Source: Flavobacterium sp. W4I14 (GTDB lineage Bacteria > Bacteroidota > Bacteroidia > Sphingobacteriales > Sphingobacteriaceae). Taken from it: a stretch of DNA of 64,000 nucleotides. Of the stretch, positions 9,206-17,512 are shown one piece after another. The stretch's first letter is position 1. Every line of letters starts with the position of its first letter. The stretch is taken from assembly GCA_030817875.1 (NCBI GenBank), contig JAUSZU010000001.1:2170001-2234000 (forward strand), read 5' to 3'. Position numbers and translations under genes: made by a program. A model generated the notes under the pieces. That model was not told the DNA's origin. It did no database searches and saw only the letters and a program-made list of their open reading frames with translations.

Positions 9206-12200
9206 CTAAAATTGTGCGTTGATTCCAAATGTGATGGTCCGGGCAATTGGGTATCTGCCGAGGTCAATGTTATTTAGGATTGCACTTTGATTAATTGCAC
9301 CGATTTCCGGATCATAGCCCTTGTATTTCGTAAAGGTGTACAGGTTCTGTACACTGGAATATACTTTCAGGTTACTGAATTTAAATTTCCTGATCCAGGC
9401 GGCAGGCACTTTGTAACCAAGACTCATATTTTGAATCCTTAAAAAGGATCCGCTTTCCACATAACGGTCAGATACCACCAGATTTGGATTGTCGATACCA
9501 ATTTTTGGAGCTGGAATGTTGGAGTCTGGATTCTGAGGTGTCCAGAAATTGCTGTAAGCAGCATATTGGTTTTGATAAACAGCCGCCAGGTTACCCATGG
9601 TGTTGTTCAACAAATTCATAATCTTCGAACCATAAGATCCATTTAAAAACAAGGTAAAATCAAAGGCTTTGTAGCTGAATGTATTGGTAATACCGTAAGT
9701 AAATTTAGGATTGGGATTCCCGATCGCTGTGCGGTCTTTCTCATTAACTACACCATCACCGTTTACATCTTCATATTGCACGTCACCCAGCCATGTACTG
9801 TTGCTGCTATTGGCAACCGTTCTGCCGAACTGAACCGGTGCTGCACGCAGTTGATCCTCTGTTTTAAAAATTCCTTTTACTTTATACCCATAAAATTCAC
9901 CCACAGACCTGCCTACAACCGTACGCGTAACAGGTGTTTGCAGATAAGCGTTGGTTACTGTACCAAATAGCTCGGTAAGCCCATTGCCCAATTCCTTCAC
10001 AGCATTTTTGTAATGTGATAAAACCACATTGGTATTCCATTTAAAATGATCATTATCGATATTGTGGGTATTGATAGTCAAATCAAAACCTACGTTATCA
10101 ATTTTGCCAAGATTTACGTAAGGCGGGTTAATGCCGCCCAGGTAATCAGGGCCACCTACCAGGTATGCCGGAAGTGTTAGCTGGAACAAAAAGTCTTTTG
10201 ATGTTTTTTTGTAAAGGTCTATACTGGTATTGATCTTACCATTTAGAAAACTCATGTCCAGACCAGCATTATATTGGATCGAGGTCTGCCACTTTAATGC
10301 CTTATTGTCAATTCGTCCGGCAAGAAAGCCTGTACCCAAACCTGTCTGAGATGACTTCAATAAAGAACTGTACAAGTAATTGGGAACATCCTGGTTACCA
10401 ACCTCTCCATATCCAAGGCGAATCTTAACCCCGCTCACCACCTTATTGATTCCCTTCATAAATGATTCTTCAGACAATTTCCATGATGCAGCAAAAGAAG
10501 GGAAATAACCAGATTGTGATCCTTCTGCAAATTTAGAAGTCTTGTCTCTACGGATGGTGGAAGTCAGGCTATACTTTGAACCATAGGTATAGATGGCACG
10601 GGCATATATAGATTCTTGTCGCTGCGTTCCGATGTACTCATCATTGGTGGCCGTGATGGCCTGCCCTAAGTTCAGTGATTGTACATCATTGCTGTAAAAA
10701 CCTTGCCTTGTTCCTTCTATACCTCTCCAGGTAGATTGCTGAACTTCATAACCTAAAATTGCATTCAGGTTATGTTTTCCGAATGTCTGATTATAATTCA
10801 GGTATTCTTTCCAGATCAGAAATGTACTTTGCTGATGCCGTTCCTGCAGCGAAGCTGTTGGGTTGGTAAAACGGCCCCATGAATAACTTGGCGTAAACAC
10901 ATTATTGTCAGAGAAATTAAAGTCCCCGCCAAGTTCCGATCTTAAGGATAGTGGTTTAAGTACCTTGATTTCATTGTAGATATTCGTATTAATGTTGCTC
11001 CTGTTCAGTTTGTTTTTGATTTGCTGTGCCTGAGCTACTGGATTTAGTGCTGCAGCAGCAGCCAGAGGATCCGATAATGGAGGCCCGGTATACGAACCAT
11101 CAAGATTGGTTACTGCGAGGTCAGGTCCCTGCAATAGTGCATTGTAGATAATCCCGTTGTTATCACTGGTGATGACGTTTTCCGAAGAACGGCTTGCAGT
11201 CAGTGTAATACCGAGTTTAAACCATTCCTTAACCTGGGCATCCACATTGGTACGCAAGCTGTAACGGCGGAAATCAGACCCGATAACAGTACCATCCTGT
11301 GCGAGATAGCCACCTGAAATGTAATAATTCAAGCCCTCTTTACCGCCAGAGACAGCTACCTGATGACTTTGCTGAGGCGCAGTTCTGAAGATTTCTTTTT
11401 GCCAGTTGGTACCTTCTCCCAATACAGAAGGATCTGCAAATTCAACCCGTCTTCCTGTTCCATAGATATCGCCCAACGAGTTCTGCAGTTTAGCGTATTG
11501 TTTAAGGTCCATTACATCCATATACTTCGCTACGCGTTGAAAACCATAATAACCATCATAATTGATGGCCGAATTACCTGTTTTTCCTCTTTTCGTAGTG
11601 ATTATGATCACACCGTTCGAAGCCCTGTTTCCATAGATTGCGGTTGCAGATGCATCCTTTAAGACATCAATCGATTCAATGTCATTTGGATTGATCAGGG
11701 ATAAAGGACTAACGGTGGTTTGAGAATTGGCGTTCGAAGAAGAAGCCTGTAAGGGTGATCTTCCACTCGTGCTTTGGTTACTGGCGTCACCTGAGATGGG
11801 TACACCATCAATTACATATAAAGGTTCATTACTTCCGCTTAAAGATGTTATTCCGCGCACACGTACGGATGTATTGCTGCCGGGCGCCCCAGAATTCTGA
11901 GTAATGGTCAGTCCCGAAGCCTTGCCCTGTAACATCTGGTCAATACTAACCTGGGGTACATTTTCGATATCTGAGGCCTTTACAGAAGAAATTGACCCGT
12001 TAATGTCGGAACGTTTCTGGGTTCCGTATCCGATCACCACAACATCGCTGAGTAATTTAGTTTGGCTCTTCAAAACCACATTCAATACGGTTCTTTTGCC
12101 AGTAACAATTTCCTGGGTTTCCATGCCCACAAAAGAAAATACAAGAATCGCTGTAGCCGATGGAACGGAGATTTTATACCTCCCATCTATATCTGTTACT

Positions 12201-12676
12201 GCGACCATCTTTGAATCCTTCACTTTGACCGCGACTCCGGGAAGTGTTACGCCCTTCTCGTCGCTAACTGTGCCCGAAACCTCGATGTCCTGAATTTGTA
12301 TATGTTCAGATGGCAAAGAGGCTGTTTTTCTAAGAATAATTGTTTTTTCAATGATCTTAAAATCCAGGTTTGTGTTCTTCAAAACCAACACCATTGCCTG
12401 CTCTATAGGCATGTTGGTTACATTTACATTGATTTTGGATTTCTCATCAATATCGGCACGTCTGAAAAGCAAATGGTAGCCACTCTGTTTTTCTATTTGC
12501 TTAAGGACAGAAAAGATGTCGGTATTGGTATGTTTAAGCGTTAAATTCTGACTAAAGCTATTTGCGCTAACCTGCATTAAAGTCAGAATAAAAAGAAGCA
12601 CGGTTAGTCTCATTGTTAATAAAATTTGGTAAGAATCACGGCGAAATAGCTGCCTGATTCTATAAAATAAATTCAT
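9206..12676 (-). CDS. SusC/RagA TonB-dependent transporter with STN signalling domain
   Basis: The 1156-residue product has a signal sequence (about residues 22-43), then a secretin/TonB N-terminal STN domain (about 48-118), a carboxypeptidase-regulatory-like domain (about 130-205), a TonB-box-like segment (SDVVVIGYGTQKR), a plug domain and a 22-strand barrel ending in ARTITFGINAQF. STN-type SusC proteins pass a substrate signal to a FecR anti-sigma factor; fecR and an ECF sigma gene lie directly upstream, so this transporter probably also acts as the sensor. It imports oligosaccharides made by the GH9 enzyme, powered by TonB. Confidence 0.95.
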   Translation of the reverse strand: MNLFYRIRQLFRRDSYQILLTMRLTVLLFILTLMQVSANSFSQNLTLKHTNTDIFSVLKQIEKQSGYHLLFRRADIDEKSKINVNVTNMPIEQAMVLVLKNTNLDFKIIEKTIILRKTASLPSEHIQIQDIEVSGTVSDEKGVTLPGVAVKVKDSKMVAVTDIDGRYKISVPSATAILVFSFVGMETQEIVTGKRTVLNVVLKSQTKLLSDVVVIGYGTQKRSDINGSISSVKASDIENVPQVSIDQMLQGKASGLTITQNSGAPGSNTSVRVRGITSLSGSNEPLYVIDGVPISGDASNQSTSGRSPLQASSSNANSQTTVSPLSLINPNDIESIDVLKDASATAIYGNRASNGVIIITTKRGKTGNSAINYDGYYGFQRVAKYMDVMDLKQYAKLQNSLGDIYGTGRRVEFADPSVLGEGTNWQKEIFRTAPQQSHQVAVSGGKEGLNYYISGGYLAQDGTVIGSDFRRYSLRTNVDAQVKEWFKLGITLTASRSSENVITSDNNGIIYNALLQGPDLAVTNLDGSYTGPPLSDPLAAAAALNPVAQAQQIKNKLNRSNINTNIYNEIKVLKPLSLRSELGGDFNFSDNNVFTPSYSWGRFTNPTASLQERHQQSTFLIWKEYLNYNQTFGKHNLNAILGYEVQQSTWRGIEGTRQGFYSNDVQSLNLGQAITATNDEYIGTQRQESIYARAIYTYGSKYSLTSTIRRDKTSKFAEGSQSGYFPSFAASWKLSEESFMKGINKVVSGVKIRLGYGEVGNQDVPNYLYSSLLKSSQTGLGTGFLAGRIDNKALKWQTSIQYNAGLDMSFLNGKINTSIDLYKKTSKDFLFQLTLPAYLVGGPDYLGGINPPYVNLGKIDNVGFDLTINTHNIDNDHFKWNTNVVLSHYKNAVKELGNGLTELFGTVTNAYLQTPVTRTVVGRSVGEFYGYKVKGIFKTEDQLRAAPVQFGRTVANSSNSTWLGDVQYEDVNGDGVVNEKDRTAIGNPNPKFTYGITNTFSYKAFDFTLFLNGSYGSKIMNLLNNTMGNLAAVYQNQYAAYSNFWTPQNPDSNIPAPKIGIDNPNLVVSDRYVESGSFLRIQNMSLGYKVPAAWIRKFKFSNLKVYSSVQNLYTFTKYKGYDPEIGAINQSAILNNIDLGRYPIARTITFGINAQF

Positions 12677-12689
12677 ATCTTTATAGAGT

Positions 12690-12778
12690 TTGGGTTAAAT
12701 TATAATGTCGTCTGAATTGGCTTGTAAGTAACCTTTACAATGACCGGATGTGCTGCAAACACGATCCGGTTTTTTTTT
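12690..12778 (+). ncRNA. Candidate antisense RNA opposite the susC leader
   Basis: A plus-strand intrinsic terminator (12743-12778) lies where no plus-strand gene ends. Its transcript would be antisense to the 5' leader of susC. A possible -7 element TATCTTTA sits at 12676-12683, giving a start near 12690 and an RNA of about 90 nt; no convincing -33 element is seen. Antisense RNAs of similar size and place (DonS type) are known at Bacteroides glycan loci. Existence and start point are inferred. Confidence 0.4.
12743..12778 (+). terminator. Rho-independent terminator between fecR and susC, plus orientation
   Basis: Stem ACCGGAT-GTG / CAC-g-ATCCGGT with a 7-nt loop (CTGCAAA), followed directly by nine T residues on the plus strand. 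On the minus strand the run of A precedes the stem, so it cannot serve fecR in the usual way. Confidence 0.75.
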
Positions 12779-12874
12779 AAAAAAACGGTTACGCCGGTTG
12801 ATTATGCAGTATTGTAGTAGTTTCTCATATTTGGTTATTTATATTGTTAAATTATGGTTAAGCCGTTTTTTCCA

Positions 12875-14041
12875 TTATTCTATAATGGTAAGTACATGAT
12901 CGTTCAGATCGTATTTTAATCCTGTAAACTGGAGCATGCGTAGAATTTCCGAAAGTGCAACATTTTTAGCTATCGTACCTGTGTAGGGAATTTTTGAAGG
13001 CGTACCTCTAAATACAACCTGTACATCATACCACCGGGAGAGTTGCCGGGCAATGTCTTTGATCTCCATATCCTTAAAAATGAAAAGGTCGTTTCTCCAG
13101 GCCATCACCGCTTCCAGATCAATATTGTTGTTTACCTCAATACCTGTTGACTGATTTACACTGGCCTGTTGTCCGGGTTTTAACAGCTTTGAAAAGTTTC
13201 CCGATGATAAGTGGATACTGCCTTCCAGCAACGTTGTTTTTTGATTAGCTTCATCGTTGTAAGCCATCACATTAAAATGTGTTCCGAGCACACTGATTTC
13301 GGTTCCACCGGATCGTACTTTAAAAGGCTGTTTAGGATTCTTTACAACCTCAAAATACACCTCACCAGTCATTTGCACGCTTCTTTCTGCACCCGTAAAT
13401 GAAGTTGGGAACCTCAAACTAGATTTAGAATTCAGCCAGACTTTACTTCCATCCGGCAATATCACACTATATTTTCCGCCTACAGGTGTTGTGATGGTGT
13501 TGTATACCATTTCGGAGGGATTTTCCCCCTCCCTTTTCTTATAACTCAGCTCTCCCTCAGCGGTTTTCACCACACTCATGTCGTACTGATCAGCCACCTT
13601 ACCCAAGTTTGCATCAGTCAGCACCAATGAAGATCCATCATCAAGCGTGAGTACGGCCTTATTGCCTCCCGGGCGAATACTTGCAGATTGACTTGACTTA
13701 AAGCTTTTCTTCGGAGAAAACGAAGACGAGTATTGCATCCAGAGCAAAATCATGCTTAAGCATAAAAACAGCGATGCGGCAACCGCCAGGACTTTCCAGG
13801 AATAAATTGACCTTCTAGGGCGCAAGCTTAGATTTTGATGTTCCTTTGCTTCGATGTTCTGAAGGATACGTTCAAAGATTTTGTCCTCCATGAGCACGCG
13901 TTCCTCATCTGTCAGACCTGAAATGTGATCTGGTACACCATCCATAAGATCAAACCAATGGTCAACCTCTGCAGCCTCACTGGCAGTACAGTTGCCTGAA
14001 AGGTATTTTTTAAGTAAGGATACGGCTATCGATTTGCCCAT
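12875..14041 (-). CDS. FecR family anti-sigma factor with DUF4974
   Basis: A cytoplasmic N-terminus (LLKKYLSGNCTASEAAEVDHWF) binds the sigma factor. One membrane helix spans about residues 82-105 (WKVLAVAASLFLCLSMILLW). A periplasmic FecR domain follows (about 140-260; TTPVGGKYSVILPDGSKVWL is the family signature), then a C-terminal DUF4974 (about 312-386) that meets the STN domain of the transporter. It should hold the ECF sigma factor inactive until the SusC STN domain signals that substrate is present. It lies 88 bases after the sigma gene and 198 bases before susC. Confidence 0.92.
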   Translation of the reverse strand: MGKSIAVSLLKKYLSGNCTASEAAEVDHWFDLMDGVPDHISGLTDEERVLMEDKIFERILQNIEAKEHQNLSLRPRRSIYSWKVLAVAASLFLCLSMILLWMQYSSSFSPKKSFKSSQSASIRPGGNKAVLTLDDGSSLVLTDANLGKVADQYDMSVVKTAEGELSYKKREGENPSEMVYNTITTPVGGKYSVILPDGSKVWLNSKSSLRFPTSFTGAERSVQMTGEVYFEVVKNPKQPFKVRSGGTEISVLGTHFNVMAYNDEANQKTTLLEGSIHLSSGNFSKLLKPGQQASVNQSTGIEVNNNIDLEAVMAWRNDLFIFKDMEIKDIARQLSRWYDVQVVFRGTPSKIPYTGTIAKNVALSEILRMLQFTGLKYDLNDHVLTIIE

Positions 14042-14129
14042 ATTGGTTACATTATATTTGGTTGGTTAATGATATAGTCGGTCGGACAGGCTTTTGCCCC
14101 CAAAAAAAAATAAAAAATTTTCAGGGCTG

Positions 14130-14714
14130 CTAAAATAGCAGCCAGGCGAAGGATGAAGCGATCAGAACTTCCTTGAAATGCAGCCTGAAAAGCTTCAGTG
14201 CATTGGTAATGTGGTTTTCTACTGTTTTCTCAGAGAGACCTAATAACTCAGCAATTTCCTTATTGGATTTATGATGCTGCCTGCTCAATTCAAACACCCT
14301 CCGACATTTGGCGGGCAATTTCGACATCACCAGATTGATACTATCTTCTACCTCATGCAAAAACACCGTTTCCTCAGTGGTATTGGCTGTCTCCTTATAA
14401 CTAAAAGATAGCAATTCAAGGTAATTGTTCTTGGTCGCCTCCCTGGCCAGGTAATCAATCACCGAATAACGGATGGAAGTATGGAGATAAGCCTTCAATG
14501 TACCCCTGATGTTTATTTTTTTGCGATTCATCCAGAACAGCGTAAAGAAATTTTGGATAATTTCCTCAGAAGCTTCTTTACATCTCAGCCGCTTATTCGA
14601 AATCAGATATAATTCATACCAATACCGTACATAAATTTCCCTGAAAGCAACAACGTCGTTTTCCTTAAACAGGATGACAAGTTCCTCATCGGTGTATTTA
14701 GGCGGGTTGCTCAT
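14130..14714 (-). CDS. ECF-type RNA polymerase sigma-70 factor
   Basis: Starting at the ATG at 14714 (MSNPPKYTDEELVILFKEND), the product has about 194 residues with sigma region 2 (FREIYVRYWYELYLISNKRL) and region 4 (LPAKCRRVFELSRQHHKSNKEIAELLGLSEKTVENHI). An upstream ATG at 14810 would add 32 residues unlike sigma factors and rich in aromatic residues, so I reject it. It probably transcribes the susC-to-GH9 operon when released by the downstream FecR protein. This class is the Bacteroidota sigma that couples SusC sensing to transcription. Confidence 0.92.
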   Translation of the reverse strand: MSNPPKYTDEELVILFKENDVVAFREIYVRYWYELYLISNKRLRCKEASEEIIQNFFTLFWMNRKKINIRGTLKAYLHTSIRYSVIDYLAREATKNNYLELLSFSYKETANTTEETVFLHEVEDSINLVMSKLPAKCRRVFELSRQHHKSNKEIAELLGLSEKTVENHITNALKLFRLHFKEVLIASSFAWLLF

Positions 14715-15024
14715 AGGAAAGTAAAAGTATAAAAAATATAGTTCATTCAGCATGCTGATCATCTTTGCTGAAAAATGTTTATAGCTCAAGTGTCTTACCC
14801 TATAATACAAAGTTCACATCATGCCAACTCTATAAATACCCATCGTAAGAACCTGATCCAGAAATTTGCTGTTAAGAATGTTGCTGAACTCATCATGGTT
14901 ACCACTCAACAAGAGATATTATCAGTTTCGTTGCGGATTGCTTGCAGAACTATTAAATCCCAGCCCATATTTGTAAATTAAAAACTTCACTGTTCTGGTC
15001 ATATTATTTTTAAACCAGCAAAAA

Positions 15025-15045
15025 GCCACTGGTATAACCAGTGGC
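15025..15045 (-). terminator. Terminator downstream of the VOC gene
   Basis: Stem GCCACTGG / CCAGTGGC with loop TATAA. On the minus strand it is followed by TTTTT. It closely resembles the terminator at 16624-16645 after the histone-like gene, including flanking AAGGCC and GGCTTTTTG. It sits about 155 bases after the VOC stop. Confidence 0.75.
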
Positions 15046-15049
15046 CTTA

Positions 15050-15110
15050 TTTTCCGAAACAGCTTCCTGCTTATTTTGTACTGTTTGTCTCATCCTCGGT
15101 TTGCTTGTTG
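15050..15110 (-). pseudogene. Fragment of a histone H1-like gene tail
   Basis: Just before the 15025 terminator, the minus strand reads a short frame ending E-T-N-S-T-K-stop. This lines up with the E-K-K-N-S-A-K-stop end of the intact histone H1-like gene at 16671-16850, and the following AGCAGGAAGCTGTTTCGGAA matches the bases after that gene. No start or body of the gene is left. This looks like a duplicated tail plus terminator rather than a live gene. Confidence 0.5.
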
Positions 15111-15199
15111 TGGGCGGCTTAATGGATAAGTGTTGCAGATAACCATCCCATATATCAGCGCTGTAACCAGATTCAAAGCCTCCTGTTACAAAGCTTATT

Positions 15200-15562
15200 T
15201 TACTGAGACCATACAGCAAGCTCGTAACCATCAGGATCAAGGAACTGGAACCTGCGCCCGCCAGGGAAAGAAAAAATCTCTTTTGAAATGGCACCCCCAG
15301 CATTGAGCACGTTTGTTCTGGTACCTTCTAAATCCTGTGAATAAATTACAACCAGAATACTTCCTCTCGAAGGCTCACCCAAAGCAAAACCCCCATCTAA
15401 AAAATCCCCTTCAAAAGAGCTGTATTCAGGTCCGTAATCGGTAAAGGCCCATCTGAAAGCGCTGGTATAAAATGCTTTAGCCTTTTCAAGGTCACGGGAA
15501 AGAAATTCAATATACTGCACCTGCTGGTGTTTTAATTTCTGCTGCTGGGTATTGCTGCTCAT
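15200..15562 (-). CDS. VOC (glyoxalase/bleomycin resistance) superfamily protein
   Basis: At 120 residues this is one vicinal-oxygen-chelate unit with paired beta-alpha-beta-beta-beta modules: HQQVQYIEFLSRDLEKAKAF opens the first, and RRFQFLDPDGYELAVWSQ closes the second with the usual DPDGxxLAVW motif. Glu near the end is the common metal ligand position. The family includes glyoxalases, dioxygenases and antibiotic-binding proteins, and the substrate cannot be assigned. It is a single-gene unit with its own terminator. Confidence 0.85.
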   Translation of the reverse strand: MSSNTQQQKLKHQQVQYIEFLSRDLEKAKAFYTSAFRWAFTDYGPEYSSFEGDFLDGGFALGEPSRGSILVVIYSQDLEGTRTNVLNAGGAISKEIFSFPGGRRFQFLDPDGYELAVWSQ

Positions 15563-15626
15563 AATATCTTTTTTTTAGCAAAAATACCGATAAATGTGCT
15601 CGCCTCTTTGGAAAAATCCGACAAAA

Positions 15627-16321
15627 TCAGATTTCGCTGGGCAGAAGTCCAGAGTAGCGTTTGATCTCGCTGGTCAGGTGGGCATGATCATAAAAGCCGT
15701 GTGCATAAGCAATATCAAGCAGGCTCCTTCCATCCGGCCTGTTGCGGATCACAGGAACAACATTTTTGTAACGCACAAAATTTATAAAAGCCTTTGGCCC
15801 GATACCAACATATTGCTTAAAACTTCTTTCAAGCTGTCTCTCGGTTACAGCATGCAGCTCAGATAAACCACGAACACTAATTTGTCCCCGGTGCCGTTCA
15901 ATTTCCCCGATTACCGGAAACAGGATATGACCGGGCCTGCAGAGTCGCTCGAGAAAAAACCGGTCTAAATAGCCTACTGCATCCACACGGAGTTTTTTAA
16001 GATCAAATGAAAATCTTGTATCCAGTTCAACGCTCAGGTTGGTCACCTGGTCCATCGCGGCAAACTTAAAAAAAGCAGCAAAGGCGGCCGGTTTAAAGCG
16101 GATACCCAGCACCTCTGCCTCCGCGTTTACCTCAACCATTTGAAATGGGTCATGGTGCCTACCAGATAAGTTTTTTCGTCACCATGCAGGTCAACGATAA
16201 TATCCACACAACCGTCTGGCAGTATGCGCTGAACCAAAGGCAGTCCACATCCCTTTACCTTCCAATAGGCATCAATATAATCTTCCAAAAATTGATGCGG
16301 CATGATTTCCCTATAGCTCAT
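15627..16321 (-). pseudogene. AraC family regulator split by a one-base frameshift
   Basis: Two overlapping frames encode one protein. Positions 16321-16127 give the N-terminal part (MSYREIMPHQFLEDYIDAYW to YLVGTMTHFK), and 16139-15627 give the rest (MVEVNAEAEVLGIRFKPAAF to the AraC helix-turn-helix pair, with ELHAVTERQLERSFKQYVG as recognition helix). The join is at TTCAAATGGTTGAGG near 16138-16141: one extra A would restore TTC AAA ATG GTT and a normal DUF6597/AraC protein. It may be a real mutation or a short-homopolymer error. The restored protein would be a cytoplasmic activator; its target is unknown. Confidence 0.75.
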
Positions 16322-16623
16322 GTTAAATCGATTATAAGCGCAAATATCGGCTTTTGGATAAAAAGATCCTGCTGCTAAATTTTATCAGAAATAGTAAGCA
16401 CCTCAGGAACCCCAACAAACCGATTACTTGATCTTCCTGTTTTATAAAGTCACTCCTATCAGAAACCAAAGTAAAGCCATCAATGGATTAAACTCAAAAT
16501 TCCATCCTTCCGCAACAGGGATAGCAGCGGATACCTGCCCTGCGCATAAGGCCTGAAGGCGTATGAGCGGATAGCCCGGCCGTTGCCCAAAACAACAACG
16601 ATCTTCCCCCCTAAACACAAAAA

Positions 16624-16645
16624 GCCACTGATCTATATCAGTGGC
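16624..16645 (-). terminator. Terminator of the histone H1-like gene
   Basis: Stem GCCACTGAT / ATCAGTGGC with a 4-nt loop (CTAT), followed on the minus strand by TTTTTG. It lies 25 bases after the stop of the histone-like gene. Confidence 0.8.
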
Positions 16646-16670
16646 CTTATTTCCCAAAACAGTCTGCTGT

Positions 16671-16850
16671 TTATTTTGCGCTGTTCTTTTTCTCTGTAAC
16701 CTCAGCCCTGATCTCCTGGGCAAGGTTTTTAAGGTCCTGCATTGCTTTACGTACACGTGTACCAGCTGCAGCGTTTCCACCATCATAAAATTTTGCTACA
16801 TCAGCTTCAACTGAAGCGATCACTTCCTGTACCTGTTTGAATTTGTCCAT
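16671..16850 (-). CDS. Histone H1-like small DNA-associated protein
   Basis: A 59-residue lysine- and alanine-rich protein starting MDKFKQVQEVIASVEADVAK and ending EVTEKKNSAK. Composition, length and the central helix (TRVRKAMQDLKNLAQEIRAE) match the short histone H1 / Hc1-like proteins of Bacteroidota, thought to bind nucleoid DNA. It has its own start, stop and a strong terminator 25 bases on. The reverse-frame overlap at 16442-16786 is a shadow. The homology call is good; the cellular role is inferred. Confidence 0.8.
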   Translation of the reverse strand: MDKFKQVQEVIASVEADVAKFYDGGNAAAGTRVRKAMQDLKNLAQEIRAEVTEKKNSAK

Positions 16851-16961
16851 AACTGTTTTTTAAAGGGCCAATTGGCCCCGGCTATTAAATTATTTTGTTT
16901 TTGGAAACTGTATTCCAGCTCCAAAACTAAACATTTAAGCGAGAAAGCAAAAAAAGAACTA

Positions 16962-17288
16962 TTAAAAACCAAGATGCCCGGCATCACTGCTTACCCCTAT
17001 CGCATTGGTTCTCCACAGGATAAAGCCCAGCCTGCCGCAGGATTCTGCTACAAAATACTCGATATCCGCAGGCACGTCATTTACGATGCGGTAGCGGATT
17101 TTATATTTAGGGTTATAACTGATATACACCACCACATCGTCATCGGAAAATCCCCTGCCTGATAACGGCCCGAAATGGACTTCCTGCAACTCTTTGGCAG
17201 TGCGGACCAAACGGTCGTTCATTACTTTGGCCAATGCTTTTTCGGGCTTAAAATCGGTCTCTAAAATAGCCAGTACGGTTACGGTCAT
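16962..17288 (-). CDS. Conserved-looking hypothetical protein
   Basis: I do not recognise this 108-residue protein. It opens with a strand and a helix rich in charged residues (TDFKPEKALAKVMNDRLVRT), has an acidic centre (GFSDDDVVVYIS) and strand-rich RIVNDVPADIEYFVAESCGR, with no signal peptide or membrane segment. Codon use and composition look coding. It is a solitary minus-strand gene between the histone-like gene and the plus-strand PAP2 gene. Confidence 0.5.
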   Translation of the reverse strand: MTVTVLAILETDFKPEKALAKVMNDRLVRTAKELQEVHFGPLSGRGFSDDDVVVYISYNPKYKIRYRIVNDVPADIEYFVAESCGRLGFILWRTNAIGVSSDAGHLGF

Positions 17289-17512
17289 AAGGCAAAAATA
17301 GACAGATTAGGCACATTATCAAGCGTTCTGGCTTAAGCGCCTGAAAATCAGGTAAAATATTTTACAGGTCAATTATGTGCGATTATTCTACGCGACTATC
17401 TCTCCTATGGAACTTTGTATTGATTCCCATTAGCAATCCTCCGATAAAAAATCACCCATTAATCAGAAAGCATAATTAAAAAAAATTATCTTTAATGATC
17501 AGATAAATTAAG

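Noticed and set aside
9183..9206. GTG start at 9206 for the first SusD
   Set aside because: It would overlap the susC stop and put eight residues before a perfect lipoprotein signal; the ATG at 9182 is better.
15010..15303. Open frame on the minus strand overlapping the VOC gene end
   Set aside because: It overlaps a well-supported VOC gene in another frame, crosses the terminator stem at 15025-15045 and has no family features; it only reflects the duplicated histone-gene tail.
16127..16141. Programmed frameshift in the AraC gene
   Set aside because: No slippery heptamer or downstream pseudoknot is visible, and regulators of this kind are not known to use one. Mutation or sequencing error is simpler.
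16442..16786. Open frame on the minus strand over the histone-like gene
   Set aside because: It reads the histone H1-like gene in the wrong frame and runs through its terminator; no independent start or family match.
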